From contig NZ_VJZZ01000005.1 of the NCBI RefSeq assembly GCF_009659535.1, forward strand, positions 310,001 to 374,000: a DNA stretch of 64,000 nt, written 5' to 3'. How positions within the stretch are numbered: position 1 is the first letter of the stretch; every line of letters begins with the position of its first letter. Origin of the DNA: Aggregicoccus sp. 17bor-14 (lineage in GTDB: Bacteria > Myxococcota > Myxococcia > Myxococcales > Myxococcaceae). Below are positions 8,745 through 16,995 of the stretch, piece by piece. Below the pieces are notes generated by a model. That model worked only from the letters and a program-made list of their open reading frames with translations, was not told the origin of the DNA and ran no database searches. The translations under genes were made by a program, and so were the position numbers.

Positions 8745-10054
8745 TCCCTGCAGGTGTCCAGCCTGTAGACGCCCGCATCCCATGGATGGGCGTCGTTCCG
8801 AGCGAATGGGCCGTGCTCCCCTTGATGGCTTGTGTGAAGAAGCGCGAGTGCGCAAACCACGGGGGACTCGAACAGAACGTCCTGTCGCTGAGCTATGGGC
8901 GCATCCTACGGCGAGATGTCGCAACGAACTCAGGCCTGCTTCCCGAGAACTTCGACAGCTACAACCGAGTAAGTCCCGGCGATGTCGTGCTCCGACTCAC
9001 GGACCTGCAGAATGACGTCACCAGTCTTCGTGTCGGTCTCGTTCGAGAGCCAGGCATCATCACGTCTGCGTACACAACGCTGAGCGCAGATCCGGCCAAG
9101 CTTATATCAGAATGGCTTTTTTATCTTCTGCACGCCTACGACGCGCGAAAGGTCTTCTATTCGTTGGGGGGCGGTGTTCGACAGTCCGCGAAGTTTGAGG
9201 ACCTACGCCACCTCCTCGTCATCGTTCCTCCATTGAGGACCCAACGGAGTTTGACCGCCTTCCTCGATCGAAGAACGGCAGCTATCGATTCCCTCCTTCA
9301 GAAGAAGGAGCGCCTACTGGAGTTGATGGAGGAAAAACGACAGGCTCTCATCAGCCATACGGTCACCAAGGGCCTCGACCCCCACGTCGACATGAAGAAC
9401 TCAGGCGTGGCGCACTTTGGAAAGATTCCCACTTCTTGGCAGGTGTTGCCGTTGAGAAGGGTCATCCGCGAGTTCGTCGATTACCGAGGGCGTACACCGA
9501 CGAAAGTGGACGCCGGCATCCCACTAATTACGGCTGGTGCGATCCGGGACGGCCGCATCGAACATTCACGTGCTCCAGAGTACATGGAACCGTCTGAATA
9601 CAACGAGTTCATGAGTCGGGGACGTCCTGCTGTTGGTGACATGGTTTTCACCACGGAAGCACCGTTGGGCGAGGTGGCCCTCGTAGAGGACGCATCTCAT
9701 GCGTTTGCCCAGCGCGTCATTCTCTTCCGGATGAACTCGCTGCGGATGACCAGCAAGTACCTGCGCCTCTTCTACCTGTCATCGCCGGGGCGTGACGAGA
9801 TCAAGAGTCGTGCAAGCGGCTCGACCGCAGAAGGAATCCGGGCCGACCGGCTTCGAGGGAGCGCAGTGATCGTCCCACCGGTCGAAACCCAGCAACTCAT
9901 CGCGGCTGAGCTTGATGCCAAGCTAGTTGCGTTTGAACCGCTTCTACGTCGACTTGAGACACAAGTCGCTCGACTGCGCGAGTACCGACAAGCGCTCATT
10001 GGTGCTGCAGTAACAGGCCAACTTAGCGAGTCTGTTGAAACGGAGGCCGCCTGA
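8741..10054 (+). CDS. hsdS: Type I specificity subunit HsdS
   Basis: A 437-residue DNA-specificity subunit with the expected two-fold layout: target-recognition domain 1 (about 15-175), a conserved coiled coil (FLDRRTAAIDSLLQKKERLL, followed by MEEKRQAL), target-recognition domain 2 (about 225-390), and a second helical repeat (LRRLETQVARLREYRQALIG). Each half ends with the typical VPPLRTQ or VPPVETQ motif. Translation is coupled to HsdM through a GTGA overlap, and the stop codon shares one base with the HsdR ATG (TGATG). The base composition is lower than the surroundings: I count 31 G/C in 9061-9120 and 34 in 9121-9180, about 52-57%. This is typical of specificity genes that are exchanged horizontally. 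The recognition sequence cannot be predicted from the sequence alone. Confidence 0.95.
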   Translation: MIPAGVQPVDARIPWMGVVPSEWAVLPLMACVKKRECANHGGLEQNVLSLSYGRILRRDVATNSGLLPENFDSYNRVSPGDVVLRLTDLQNDVTSLRVGLVREPGIITSAYTTLSADPAKLISEWLFYLLHAYDARKVFYSLGGGVRQSAKFEDLRHLLVIVPPLRTQRSLTAFLDRRTAAIDSLLQKKERLLELMEEKRQALISHTVTKGLDPHVDMKNSGVAHFGKIPTSWQVLPLRRVIREFVDYRGRTPTKVDAGIPLITAGAIRDGRIEHSRAPEYMEPSEYNEFMSRGRPAVGDMVFTTEAPLGEVALVEDASHAFAQRVILFRMNSLRMTSKYLRLFYLSSPGRDEIKSRASGSTAEGIRADRLRGSAVIVPPVETQQLIAAELDAKLVAFEPLLRRLETQVARLREYRQALIGAAVTGQLSESVETEAA

Positions 10055-13041
10055 TGGCGACCCACACCGAGCGCGCGTTCGAGGATGCGATCGAAGTCCA
10101 CTTGCTGGCCCATGGCTGGCTCAAGGGCGATGCAGCCGACTTCGACCGGACCATTGCCCTCGATTCTGGCCCGCTCCTCGCCTTCCTCCATGACACGCAG
10201 CCGACTGTGATGCAGACGCTGCGCACACAGCTTGGCACTAACCTAGAAGCGAGCCTCACCGACGCGCTGGTGAGGGGGCTAGAGGAGCGCGGGACCCTCG
10301 ATGTCCTGCGCCATGGCTTCAAGCTCTACGGCAAGAAGCTGGAGGTGGCCGCCTTCAAGCCTGCGCACGGACTCAACGCGGACACCCTCGCGGGCTACGG
10401 GGCCAACCGTCTCGTCGTCACCCGCCAGGTGCGCCCGGACCCAGCGTCCGAGCAGTCCGTGGACATGGTGCTCTTCCTCAACGGTCTGCCCATCGCCACG
10501 CTGGAGCTGAAGAACGAGCTCACCCAGCAGACGGTGCAAGACGCCATCAGGCAGTACAAGTCACGCGACCCGCGCCTGCCCCTCTTCCAGTTCAAGCGGC
10601 GCGCGCTCGTCCACTTCGCCGTCGACACCGACCTGGTGGCGATGACGACGCGGCTCGCAGGCAAGGACACCGTCTTCCTGCCCTTCAACCGAGGGCACGG
10701 TGGCGGCAAGGGCAATCCGCCCCACCCCTCGGGCCACCGCACCGCCTACCTCTGGGAAGAAGTGCTGCAGCGCGACTCCTTCCTCGACCTGCTCGCGCGC
10801 TTCCTCCACCTGCAGGTGGAAGAGAAGGAGAAGAACGGCAAGAAGGAGAAGCGCGAGAGCCTCATCTTCCCGCGCTACCACCAGCTGGACGTGGTGCGAA
10901 AGCTGGAGGCGGCGGCGCGTGCTGGCGCGGGTAATCCGCAGGCCTTCCTCATCCAGCACTCGGCAGGAAGCGGCAAGAGCAACTCCATCGCGTGGCTGGC
11001 CCACCGGCTCGCCACCCTGCACGGGGAGGACCAAGACCGGGTCTTCACCTCCGTCATCGTGGTGACCGACCGCACCGTCCTTGATGACCAACTGCAGGCG
11101 ACCATCTACCAGTTCGAGCACAAGCACGGGGTGGTGGCCCGCATCGACCAAGACTCGACCCAACTGGCCACCGCGCTCACCAGCGGCACACCCATCATCA
11201 TCACCACGCTGCAGAAGTTCCCCTTCGTGACGGAGAAGGTGGGCCAGCTTCCCACGCGGCGCTACGCCATCATTGTGGACGAGGCGCACTCCAGCCAGAC
11301 GGGCGAAGCGGCGCGCACCCTGCGCGAGACGCTCGGGACGGAGCAGGCGCAGGCGCAGGAGGAGGAGGCGGGTGAGACGTACGAGGACCAGATTGCGAAG
11401 GTGATGGCGAGCCGGGGCCGGCAGAAAAACCTCGCCTTCTTCGCCTTCACCGCCACGCCCAAGGCGAAGACGCTGGAGGTATTCGGAACCAAGGGCGTGG
11501 ACGGGAAGCCCGCCCCCTTCCACCTCTACTCCATGCGCCAGGCCATCGAGGAGGGTTTCATCCTCGACGTGCTGCGCAGCTACACCACCTACAAGGCATT
11601 CTACCGGCTAGCGAAGAAGGGCGAGGAGGACCCCACCGTCAGCGCGAAGAAGGCCGCCGTGGAGCTGGCGCGCTTCGCCGCCCTGCACCCCTACAACCTC
11701 GCGCAGAAGGCCGAAGTCATCATCGAGCACTTCCGCACCAAGGTGCGCAACCGCATCGGCGGCCGCGCCAAGGCGATGGTGGTGACGGGCAGCCGCCTGC
11801 ACGCAGTGCGCTACAAGCAGGCCTTCGACAAGTACCTGAAGGAGAAGGGCTATGCGGACGTGGGCGTCCTCGTGGCCTTCTCGGGCGAGGTGGCGGACCC
11901 GGACGTGCCGGGACACAGCTACCGCGAGACGGTGATGAATGGCGGCATCTCCGAGAAGGAGCTGCCAGAGAAGTTCGCCTCCGATGCCTTCCAGCTCCTC
12001 CTCGTCGCCAACAAGTACCAGACGGGCTTCGACCAGCCCCTGCTGCACACCATGTACGTGGACAAGCGGCTCTCGGGAGTCCAGGCCGTACAGACGCTCA
12101 GCCGCCTCAACCGCACTTCCCCGGGAAAGGAGGACACTTTCGTCCTCGACTTCGTCAATGACGCGGAGGGCATCCAGGCCGCCTTCCAGCCGTACTACGA
12201 GGCCACGACGCTCGCCGAGGCGGCGGACCCGCAGCAGCTCTACACCCTGCAGCATGAGCTCGATGCGTTTGGCGTGTACTGGCGCGAGGAGGTGGAGTCC
12301 TTCGCCCGCGTCTTCTACGCGCCCAAGGGCAAGGCCGGCAGCGGTGCCCACGCGGAGCTCTACCGATACCTGCAGCCCGGCGTGGACCGTTTCCGCCAGC
12401 GCCCCGAGGAGGAGCAGGAGCGCTTTCGCAACGCACTCTCGGGCTACGTGCGCCTCTACGCCTTCCTCGCCCAGGTGATGCCCTTCTCCGACCCGGACCT
12501 GGAGAAGCTCTACGCCTTCGCGCGCGCACTGGAACTGAAGCTGCCCTCCGCCGAGAGCGGGGGCGCGCTGAAGGTGGACGATGACGTGGCACTCGCCTTC
12601 TACCGGCTCGACCGCATCTCCAGTGAGGCCATCGTCCTCATGGCCGGCGAGCCCCCGGTGGGCCTCAAGAGCATGTCGGACGTGGGTACCCGGAAGGCGG
12701 AGGATGAGGAGCGCCGGCTCTCGGAAATCATCGACGTGCTCAACGAGCGCTTCGGCACGGCCTTCACCGAGGCGGACCAGATTCTCTTCGACCAGTTCGT
12801 CGCGGAGGCGAAGGCGGATGCCGAGGTGATGCAGCGCGCGGCCGCCAACCCCTTCGACAACTTCGCCCTCTCAATGAAGGCCAAGGTGGAGGGGCTGATG
12901 ATTGACCGCATGGAGCAGAACGGCGCCATCGTCACCCGCTACCTCAACGACGAGGCCTTCCGCGACGTGGCCTTCCGCGAGCTCGCCCGGCGCATCTACG
13001 ACGAGCTGCGCGCCACCCCACCTGTCAGTCCCCCCGCGTAA
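10054..13041 (+). CDS. hsdR: Type I restriction endonuclease/translocase HsdR
   Basis: A 995-residue motor and nuclease subunit of the type I complex. The N-terminal PD-(D/E)xK nuclease shows D137 and E151-L-K153. Two RecA-like helicase domains follow, with Walker A AGSGKS (304-309), DEAH box (409-412) and the SF2 motif III-like FAFTATP. Motif VI-like SRLNRTSPGK, a helical spacer and the C-terminal HsdM/S-binding region complete a full-length protein. Family knowledge: HsdR translocates DNA through an HsdM2S complex bound at an unmodified site and cuts on collision. All key residues are intact, so the system should be active. It starts at an ATG overlapping the HsdS stop by one base. The GmrSD-like gene follows 55 bp later. 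Confidence 0.96.
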   Translation: MATHTERAFEDAIEVHLLAHGWLKGDAADFDRTIALDSGPLLAFLHDTQPTVMQTLRTQLGTNLEASLTDALVRGLEERGTLDVLRHGFKLYGKKLEVAAFKPAHGLNADTLAGYGANRLVVTRQVRPDPASEQSVDMVLFLNGLPIATLELKNELTQQTVQDAIRQYKSRDPRLPLFQFKRRALVHFAVDTDLVAMTTRLAGKDTVFLPFNRGHGGGKGNPPHPSGHRTAYLWEEVLQRDSFLDLLARFLHLQVEEKEKNGKKEKRESLIFPRYHQLDVVRKLEAAARAGAGNPQAFLIQHSAGSGKSNSIAWLAHRLATLHGEDQDRVFTSVIVVTDRTVLDDQLQATIYQFEHKHGVVARIDQDSTQLATALTSGTPIIITTLQKFPFVTEKVGQLPTRRYAIIVDEAHSSQTGEAARTLRETLGTEQAQAQEEEAGETYEDQIAKVMASRGRQKNLAFFAFTATPKAKTLEVFGTKGVDGKPAPFHLYSMRQAIEEGFILDVLRSYTTYKAFYRLAKKGEEDPTVSAKKAAVELARFAALHPYNLAQKAEVIIEHFRTKVRNRIGGRAKAMVVTGSRLHAVRYKQAFDKYLKEKGYADVGVLVAFSGEVADPDVPGHSYRETVMNGGISEKELPEKFASDAFQLLLVANKYQTGFDQPLLHTMYVDKRLSGVQAVQTLSRLNRTSPGKEDTFVLDFVNDAEGIQAAFQPYYEATTLAEAADPQQLYTLQHELDAFGVYWREEVESFARVFYAPKGKAGSGAHAELYRYLQPGVDRFRQRPEEEQERFRNALSGYVRLYAFLAQVMPFSDPDLEKLYAFARALELKLPSAESGGALKVDDDVALAFYRLDRISSEAIVLMAGEPPVGLKSMSDVGTRKAEDEERRLSEIIDVLNERFGTAFTEADQILFDQFVAEAKADAEVMQRAAANPFDNFALSMKAKVEGLMIDRMEQNGAIVTRYLNDEAFRDVAFRELARRIYDELRATPPVSPPA

Positions 13042-13096
13042 GTGCGGCACCCCGCGAGCGGCGCCCTTGCGCCCTCACCTTCCCCAAGGAAGCACC

Positions 13097-14920
13097 ATGT
13101 CCGCCATCTCCAGCACCTTCCGCTCCGGTGAGCCCGCGCTGCGCGACCTCCTCGACGAGATTGCGAAGGGCCACATCCAGTTGCCCGACTTCCAGCGCGG
13201 CTGGGTGTGGGACGACGAGCACATCCGCTCGCTCATCGCCAGCCTCTCGCTCTCCTACCCCATCGGCGCAGTCCTCCTGCTGGAGACGGGCGGCGAGGGG
13301 GTGCGCTTCAAACCACGTCTCGTGGAGGGCGTGAAGCTGCCTTCGGCGCCGCCCCCGCAGCGTCTCCTCCTGGACGGGCAGCAGCGCATGACGTCCCTCT
13401 TCCTCTCGCTGCGCAGCGGCCAGCCGGTGCTCACCACCACGGAGAAGGGCAAGGCCATCGAGCGCGTCTACTACCTGGACATGGCCAAGGCGTTGGACCC
13501 GCTCGGCGAGCGCATCGACGCAGTGGTGTCGCTGCCGCCCGAGCGAATCCTTACCTCCAACTTCGCGCGCACGGTTGACCTGGACATCAGCACGCCCGAG
13601 CGGGAGTGGGCGGCGGGCCTCTTCCCCCTCGACGCGCTCTTCGACCTGGCGAAGTACTCCGCTTGGCGGCGTGGGTACACGAAGCTGCACCGCGACCGCG
13701 ACGACGACGCACGGCTCGACCTCTTCGACCTCTTCGAGGCGAACGTCATCAGCCGCTTCCAGCACTATCGCGTGCCCACCATCGAGTTGCTGCGCGATAC
13801 GCCCAAGGAGGCGGTCTGCCAGGTATTCGAGAAGGTGAACATGGGCGGTGTGGCGCTCACCGTCTTCGAGCTGGTGACGGCCACCTTCGCCGCTGACGAG
13901 TTCTCGCTGCGTGACGACTGGGAGGCGCGGGCCGAGCGGCTCCATGCGCACGAGGTGCTGAGCGAGGTGAGCAACTCGGACTTCCTCGCGGCCGTCACCT
14001 TGCTCGCCAGCTACCAGGAGAGTCGCGTCCGGAAGGCCGGCGTGGGCTGCAAGCGCCGCGACATCCTGCAACTCTCCGTGGGGGCCTACCGAGCCCATGC
14101 CGACGCCGTAGAGCGGGGCCTTAAGGCCGCCTCCAAGCTGCTGATGCGCGAGAAGGTCTTCAGCGCCCGCAACCTCCCCTACCAGACGCAGCTCATTCCC
14201 CTCGCGGCCATCTGCGCAGCCCTCGGCGACCGCTTCGAGACGGACGGGGTGAAGGCGAAGCTCGCCCGCTGGTACTGGTGCGGCGTCTTCGGGGAGTTGT
14301 ACAGCGGCGCGAGCGAAACGCGCTTCGCCTTCGACATCGTGGAGGTGCTCGCCTGGGTGGATGGCGGTGACGAGCCGCGCACCGTCCGCGAAGCGGCCTT
14401 CTTCCCCACACGCCTGCTGAGCATGCAGACGCGCCTGAGCGCCGCCTACAAGGGGCTGATGGCGAAGCTGATGCAAGAGGGCAGCTGGGACTTCAAGAGT
14501 GGCGATGCCATCGAGCTCACCAACTTCTTCGAGGAGGCGGTGGACATCCACCACATCTTCCCCCGGGCGTACTGCGAGAAGCAGGGGCTGGACCGCAACC
14601 TCTGGAACAGCGTTGTCAACAAGGGGCCGCTCACCGCGCGCACCAACCGCATCATCGGCGGCCACGCGCCCAGCACGTACCTCTCCAGCCTGGAGCGCAA
14701 CCACCACGTCGCGCCCGCCCGGCTCGATGCCATCCTGGAGAGCCACCTGGTGAATCCTGCCCTCCTGCGGGCGGACGACTTCGGGGGTTTCATCCGCACC
14801 CGGGCAGCCGCCCTGCTGGACCTCATCGAGGACGCGATGGGCAAGCCCGTCTCGGGGCGAGAGACAGCGGACGTGGTGAAGGCCTACGGCGGCGTGCTGA
14901 CGCGGGCAGGGGTGGCCTGA
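13097..14920 (+). CDS. GmrSD-like nuclease (DUF262-DUF1524)
   Basis: A 607-residue protein combining an N-terminal DUF262 (ParB/Srx-like NTPase) domain with DFQRGWVW (31-38) and DGQQR (93-97), and a C-terminal DUF1524 His-Me/HNH-type nuclease domain with HHIFP (485-489) followed by Asn-rich NKGPLTARTNRIIGGHAP. This is the single-chain form of GmrS plus GmrD. Characterised relatives (GmrSD, BrxU, SspE) restrict DNA carrying modified bases, often glucosylated hydroxymethylcytosine or phosphorothioate. The start at 13097 has AAGGA 7 bases upstream; the open frame extends further upstream but overlaps HsdR. Its place directly behind hsdR suggests that it guards against phages whose base modifications block the type I enzyme. 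Confidence 0.92.
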   Translation: MSAISSTFRSGEPALRDLLDEIAKGHIQLPDFQRGWVWDDEHIRSLIASLSLSYPIGAVLLLETGGEGVRFKPRLVEGVKLPSAPPPQRLLLDGQQRMTSLFLSLRSGQPVLTTTEKGKAIERVYYLDMAKALDPLGERIDAVVSLPPERILTSNFARTVDLDISTPEREWAAGLFPLDALFDLAKYSAWRRGYTKLHRDRDDDARLDLFDLFEANVISRFQHYRVPTIELLRDTPKEAVCQVFEKVNMGGVALTVFELVTATFAADEFSLRDDWEARAERLHAHEVLSEVSNSDFLAAVTLLASYQESRVRKAGVGCKRRDILQLSVGAYRAHADAVERGLKAASKLLMREKVFSARNLPYQTQLIPLAAICAALGDRFETDGVKAKLARWYWCGVFGELYSGASETRFAFDIVEVLAWVDGGDEPRTVREAAFFPTRLLSMQTRLSAAYKGLMAKLMQEGSWDFKSGDAIELTNFFEEAVDIHHIFPRAYCEKQGLDRNLWNSVVNKGPLTARTNRIIGGHAPSTYLSSLERNHHVAPARLDAILESHLVNPALLRADDFGGFIRTRAAALLDLIEDAMGKPVSGRETADVVKAYGGVLTRAGVA

Positions 14921-15042
14921 GCACGGCACCCGCCCCGACGGGGAAGGCGCTCGGTGGGGTGGGAACGGGGACAAACTGGTCTGCAGCCAAAAGACCGACA
15001 CGCCGTTTGGGAGGCTTTCTCGGCGCCCCTATAGTCGTGACC

Positions 15043-15468
15043 ATGGCCGCCTACCTTCCAGCCCACGCACCTGCCAAAGCTGCTCTCGCACGCAACCGCA
15101 CGAGGGGTGCGCGCATGTTAGCGACCGGTCTACTCGCCATTCTTGGCGCCGGCGTCGCGACCTACTTGTCCTATCGAGGTGCGGCTCCGGGTCACAAGTT
15201 CAGAGTGGCTGCTGGGGCGTTCGGCTTGGGTGCAGTTCTGACCCCGATCGGTCTCATTCAGCTGCTTACGGGCTCAAGTCTCCAATTCCTCTACCAGGCG
15301 CGCGACAAGTGGAAGATGGCCGGCGGGGTCTTCGTCGTGAGCGCGGTTCTCATCCTCTGCGGCCTGGTCTTGCGCCGCTTAGCCCCCGGGATTCCTGAGT
15401 TCGAATGGATAGCCGCAGCCGGCATGGTTTTGCTGATCGTGGTTCCGCTAATCCCGCTGCAGCGGTAG
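15043..15468 (+). CDS. Small membrane protein, unknown
   Basis: A 141-residue protein with a basic N-terminus and about four hydrophobic segments (near residues 25-43, 58-78, 93-110 and 120-138), ending in PLIPLQR. No family is recognised. The start is the ATG at 15043, but a second ATG at 15115 (MLATGLLAIL) would also begin just before the first hydrophobic segment. Base composition is lower than the flanking RM genes, which fits acquired cargo. It stands alone between the GmrSD-like gene and the next small gene. Confidence 0.6.
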   Translation: MAAYLPAHAPAKAALARNRTRGARMLATGLLAILGAGVATYLSYRGAAPGHKFRVAAGAFGLGAVLTPIGLIQLLTGSSLQFLYQARDKWKMAGGVFVVSAVLILCGLVLRRLAPGIPEFEWIAAAGMVLLIVVPLIPLQR

Positions 15469-15642
15469 GTGCGGCAAACGATTGATGGGAGCGTGGGCAT
15501 CGGACCGAGCCGGCTGCATCGCTGACTCGGTAGCCAGAAGCTCTCAGCGAGGTCCGCTGGTCCGCTAGCAAAGGTTTATCGCTCGGATTCATCCTTAGAT
15601 TGGTCCGCGCGCCCTCAACGAACGACGAACGGAGGAAACACG

Positions 15643-15957
15643 ATGGGAAGCGACGATTCGATCTTGGGGACTCTGAAGACGGGCCCCTTGAACCAGGCTT
15701 CGGCCAATGACGTGGGGGTGCTGGTGCCCCGCTCGGAGCTCGAAGCCGCACGCCTCGTGGAGGAAGGGTTGGCAACGCTCACCGTGAGCGTGGCGCCCGG
15801 CGCGCGCTTCTATTCCGGGATGCAGCGTGGCTTCTACGGGCTCTTGGAGGTCGAGGGGCAGGGCTTCACCATCAGCGAGCTCGTGGAGCTCGGAGGTGGC
15901 ACGCTCCGGCTCCGGCTGGAGCCGCACGAGGATGGGGGCTCCGCCATCTTCCAGTAG
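15643..15957 (+). CDS. 104-residue orphan protein
   Basis: A 104-residue, mostly acidic soluble protein without recognised domain. The strongest evidence that it is translated is GGAGGAA, 7 bases before the ATG. Predicted features: alternating strand-like segments (TLTVSVAPGARFYSG, TLRLRLEP). No signal peptide. The 170 bp upstream carries no gene and probably the promoter. Confidence 0.65.
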   Translation: MGSDDSILGTLKTGPLNQASANDVGVLVPRSELEAARLVEEGLATLTVSVAPGARFYSGMQRGFYGLLEVEGQGFTISELVELGGGTLRLRLEPHEDGGSAIFQ

Positions 15958-16142
15958 CCAGGCCGAGTGCCCGGTGGTGCCCCAGTACGCAGTCCGTACG
16001 TAACCGGGTGGCGGCGAGCGGACGCGGACGCCCTCGGCTGCACAGCAACTCCAACAGGTTATCGCAGTGCCCCGAGCGAGCCGCTGATTGTCAGGGGTTA
16101 GGACGGCCTTCGAGCATCCGCTTCCACGACCAGGAGAAGACG

Positions 16143-16373
16143 ATGTCCGAGAAACATGTCCGGCGCGCAGGCGCCAACCGCGTGGTGCTGACGGCGACGT
16201 CGCTCTACCACCGCCATGGCAAGAACAAGGGGCGCCAGTGCGCCAACTGCCGCGTCCACTGGACCGTGGACCGCGACGACAACGAGGACTTCCACGTCTG
16301 GCGCAACGGCACCCCCGCAGATGAAGCCATCCTCGACTGGGTGGGCAACAACGTCGCAGTGGAGTGCTGTTGA
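16143..16373 (+). CDS. 76-residue cysteine-containing protein
   Basis: A 76-residue protein with CANC at residues 33-36 and a C-terminal CC (75-76), so a single metal site is possible. AGGAG lies about 8 bases before the ATG. The middle reads VHWTVDRDDNEDFHVWRNGT, a small beta-like unit. No family is recognised. It sits between two other orphan genes in the island, just ahead of the convergent HTH-like gene at 16436. Confidence 0.65.
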   Translation: MSEKHVRRAGANRVVLTATSLYHRHGKNKGRQCANCRVHWTVDRDDNEDFHVWRNGTPADEAILDWVGNNVAVECC

Positions 16374-16435
16374 GCGCTACGGATGGAAGCCCCCTCGCGC
16401 CTTAGCAGGAGCAAGAGGGCTCCAGCGTCCGAGGC

Positions 16436-16753
16436 TCAGTGAAGCCCAGCGGTCGACGTGCCCTCGCGCGGCGCCCTCAGCACGACGGTCATCTCGTCGA
16501 GCGGGCGCACCCGTGTCCCAAAATCCCAGCGCACCTCGACGGTCGTGCCAGAGCGCAGCGTCCAAGCCCGCTCTCCCCGGCGCGGCGACTTGCCGGCGGT
16601 AACGCTGCGGCGGAGCCAGTGCCGCAGACCGTCTTGGACGCTGGAGCCGAGCTTTAACATCGAGCGGAGCTGGCTCTGCGAGATTCCGAGGGCACGGGCG
16701 TACTCCGCGCGGGAGTGGAAGACCTGCGGCTCGGGCGTGATGGCGTTCAACAT
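16436..16753 (-). CDS. Small HTH-like protein beside integrase
   Basis: A 105-residue basic protein. Residues 15-40 contain a helix-turn-helix-like unit (SRAEYARALGISQSQLRSML), and the C-terminal half is strand-rich (WTLRSGTTVEVRW). Two in-frame ATGs exist, at 16768 and 16753; GAGGAG precedes the second by about 7 bases, so I use 16753. It lies downstream of the integrase gene on the same strand with 242 bp of noncoding DNA between. A recombination directionality factor (excisionase) or element repressor would fit the position, but the sequence does not decide. Confidence 0.6.
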   Translation of the reverse strand: MLNAITPEPQVFHSRAEYARALGISQSQLRSMLKLGSSVQDGLRHWLRRSVTAGKSPRRGERAWTLRSGTTVEVRWDFGTRVRPLDEMTVVLRAPREGTSTAGLH

Positions 16754-16995
16754 GACGGCACTCCTCATCCTCTTGCCGCCCACTCGTGGGCGGCGGGCTT
16801 CACTTGAGAATGGGCTGCCGAGCATCCCGGCTTGAGCGATGTACTTGAGTATCCAAGTCTGCTCCAGGGCGCCCCCGAAAGGTCCCCCATACACAAGGTA
16901 TCTGACGGGGAGGCTCTCGCAAGTCCCTGCAGGTTGCCTCTCATGAAGGAGTCCACGAGTGAGCATGCCCACCGGACACTCATCTTCGCGTTCTT

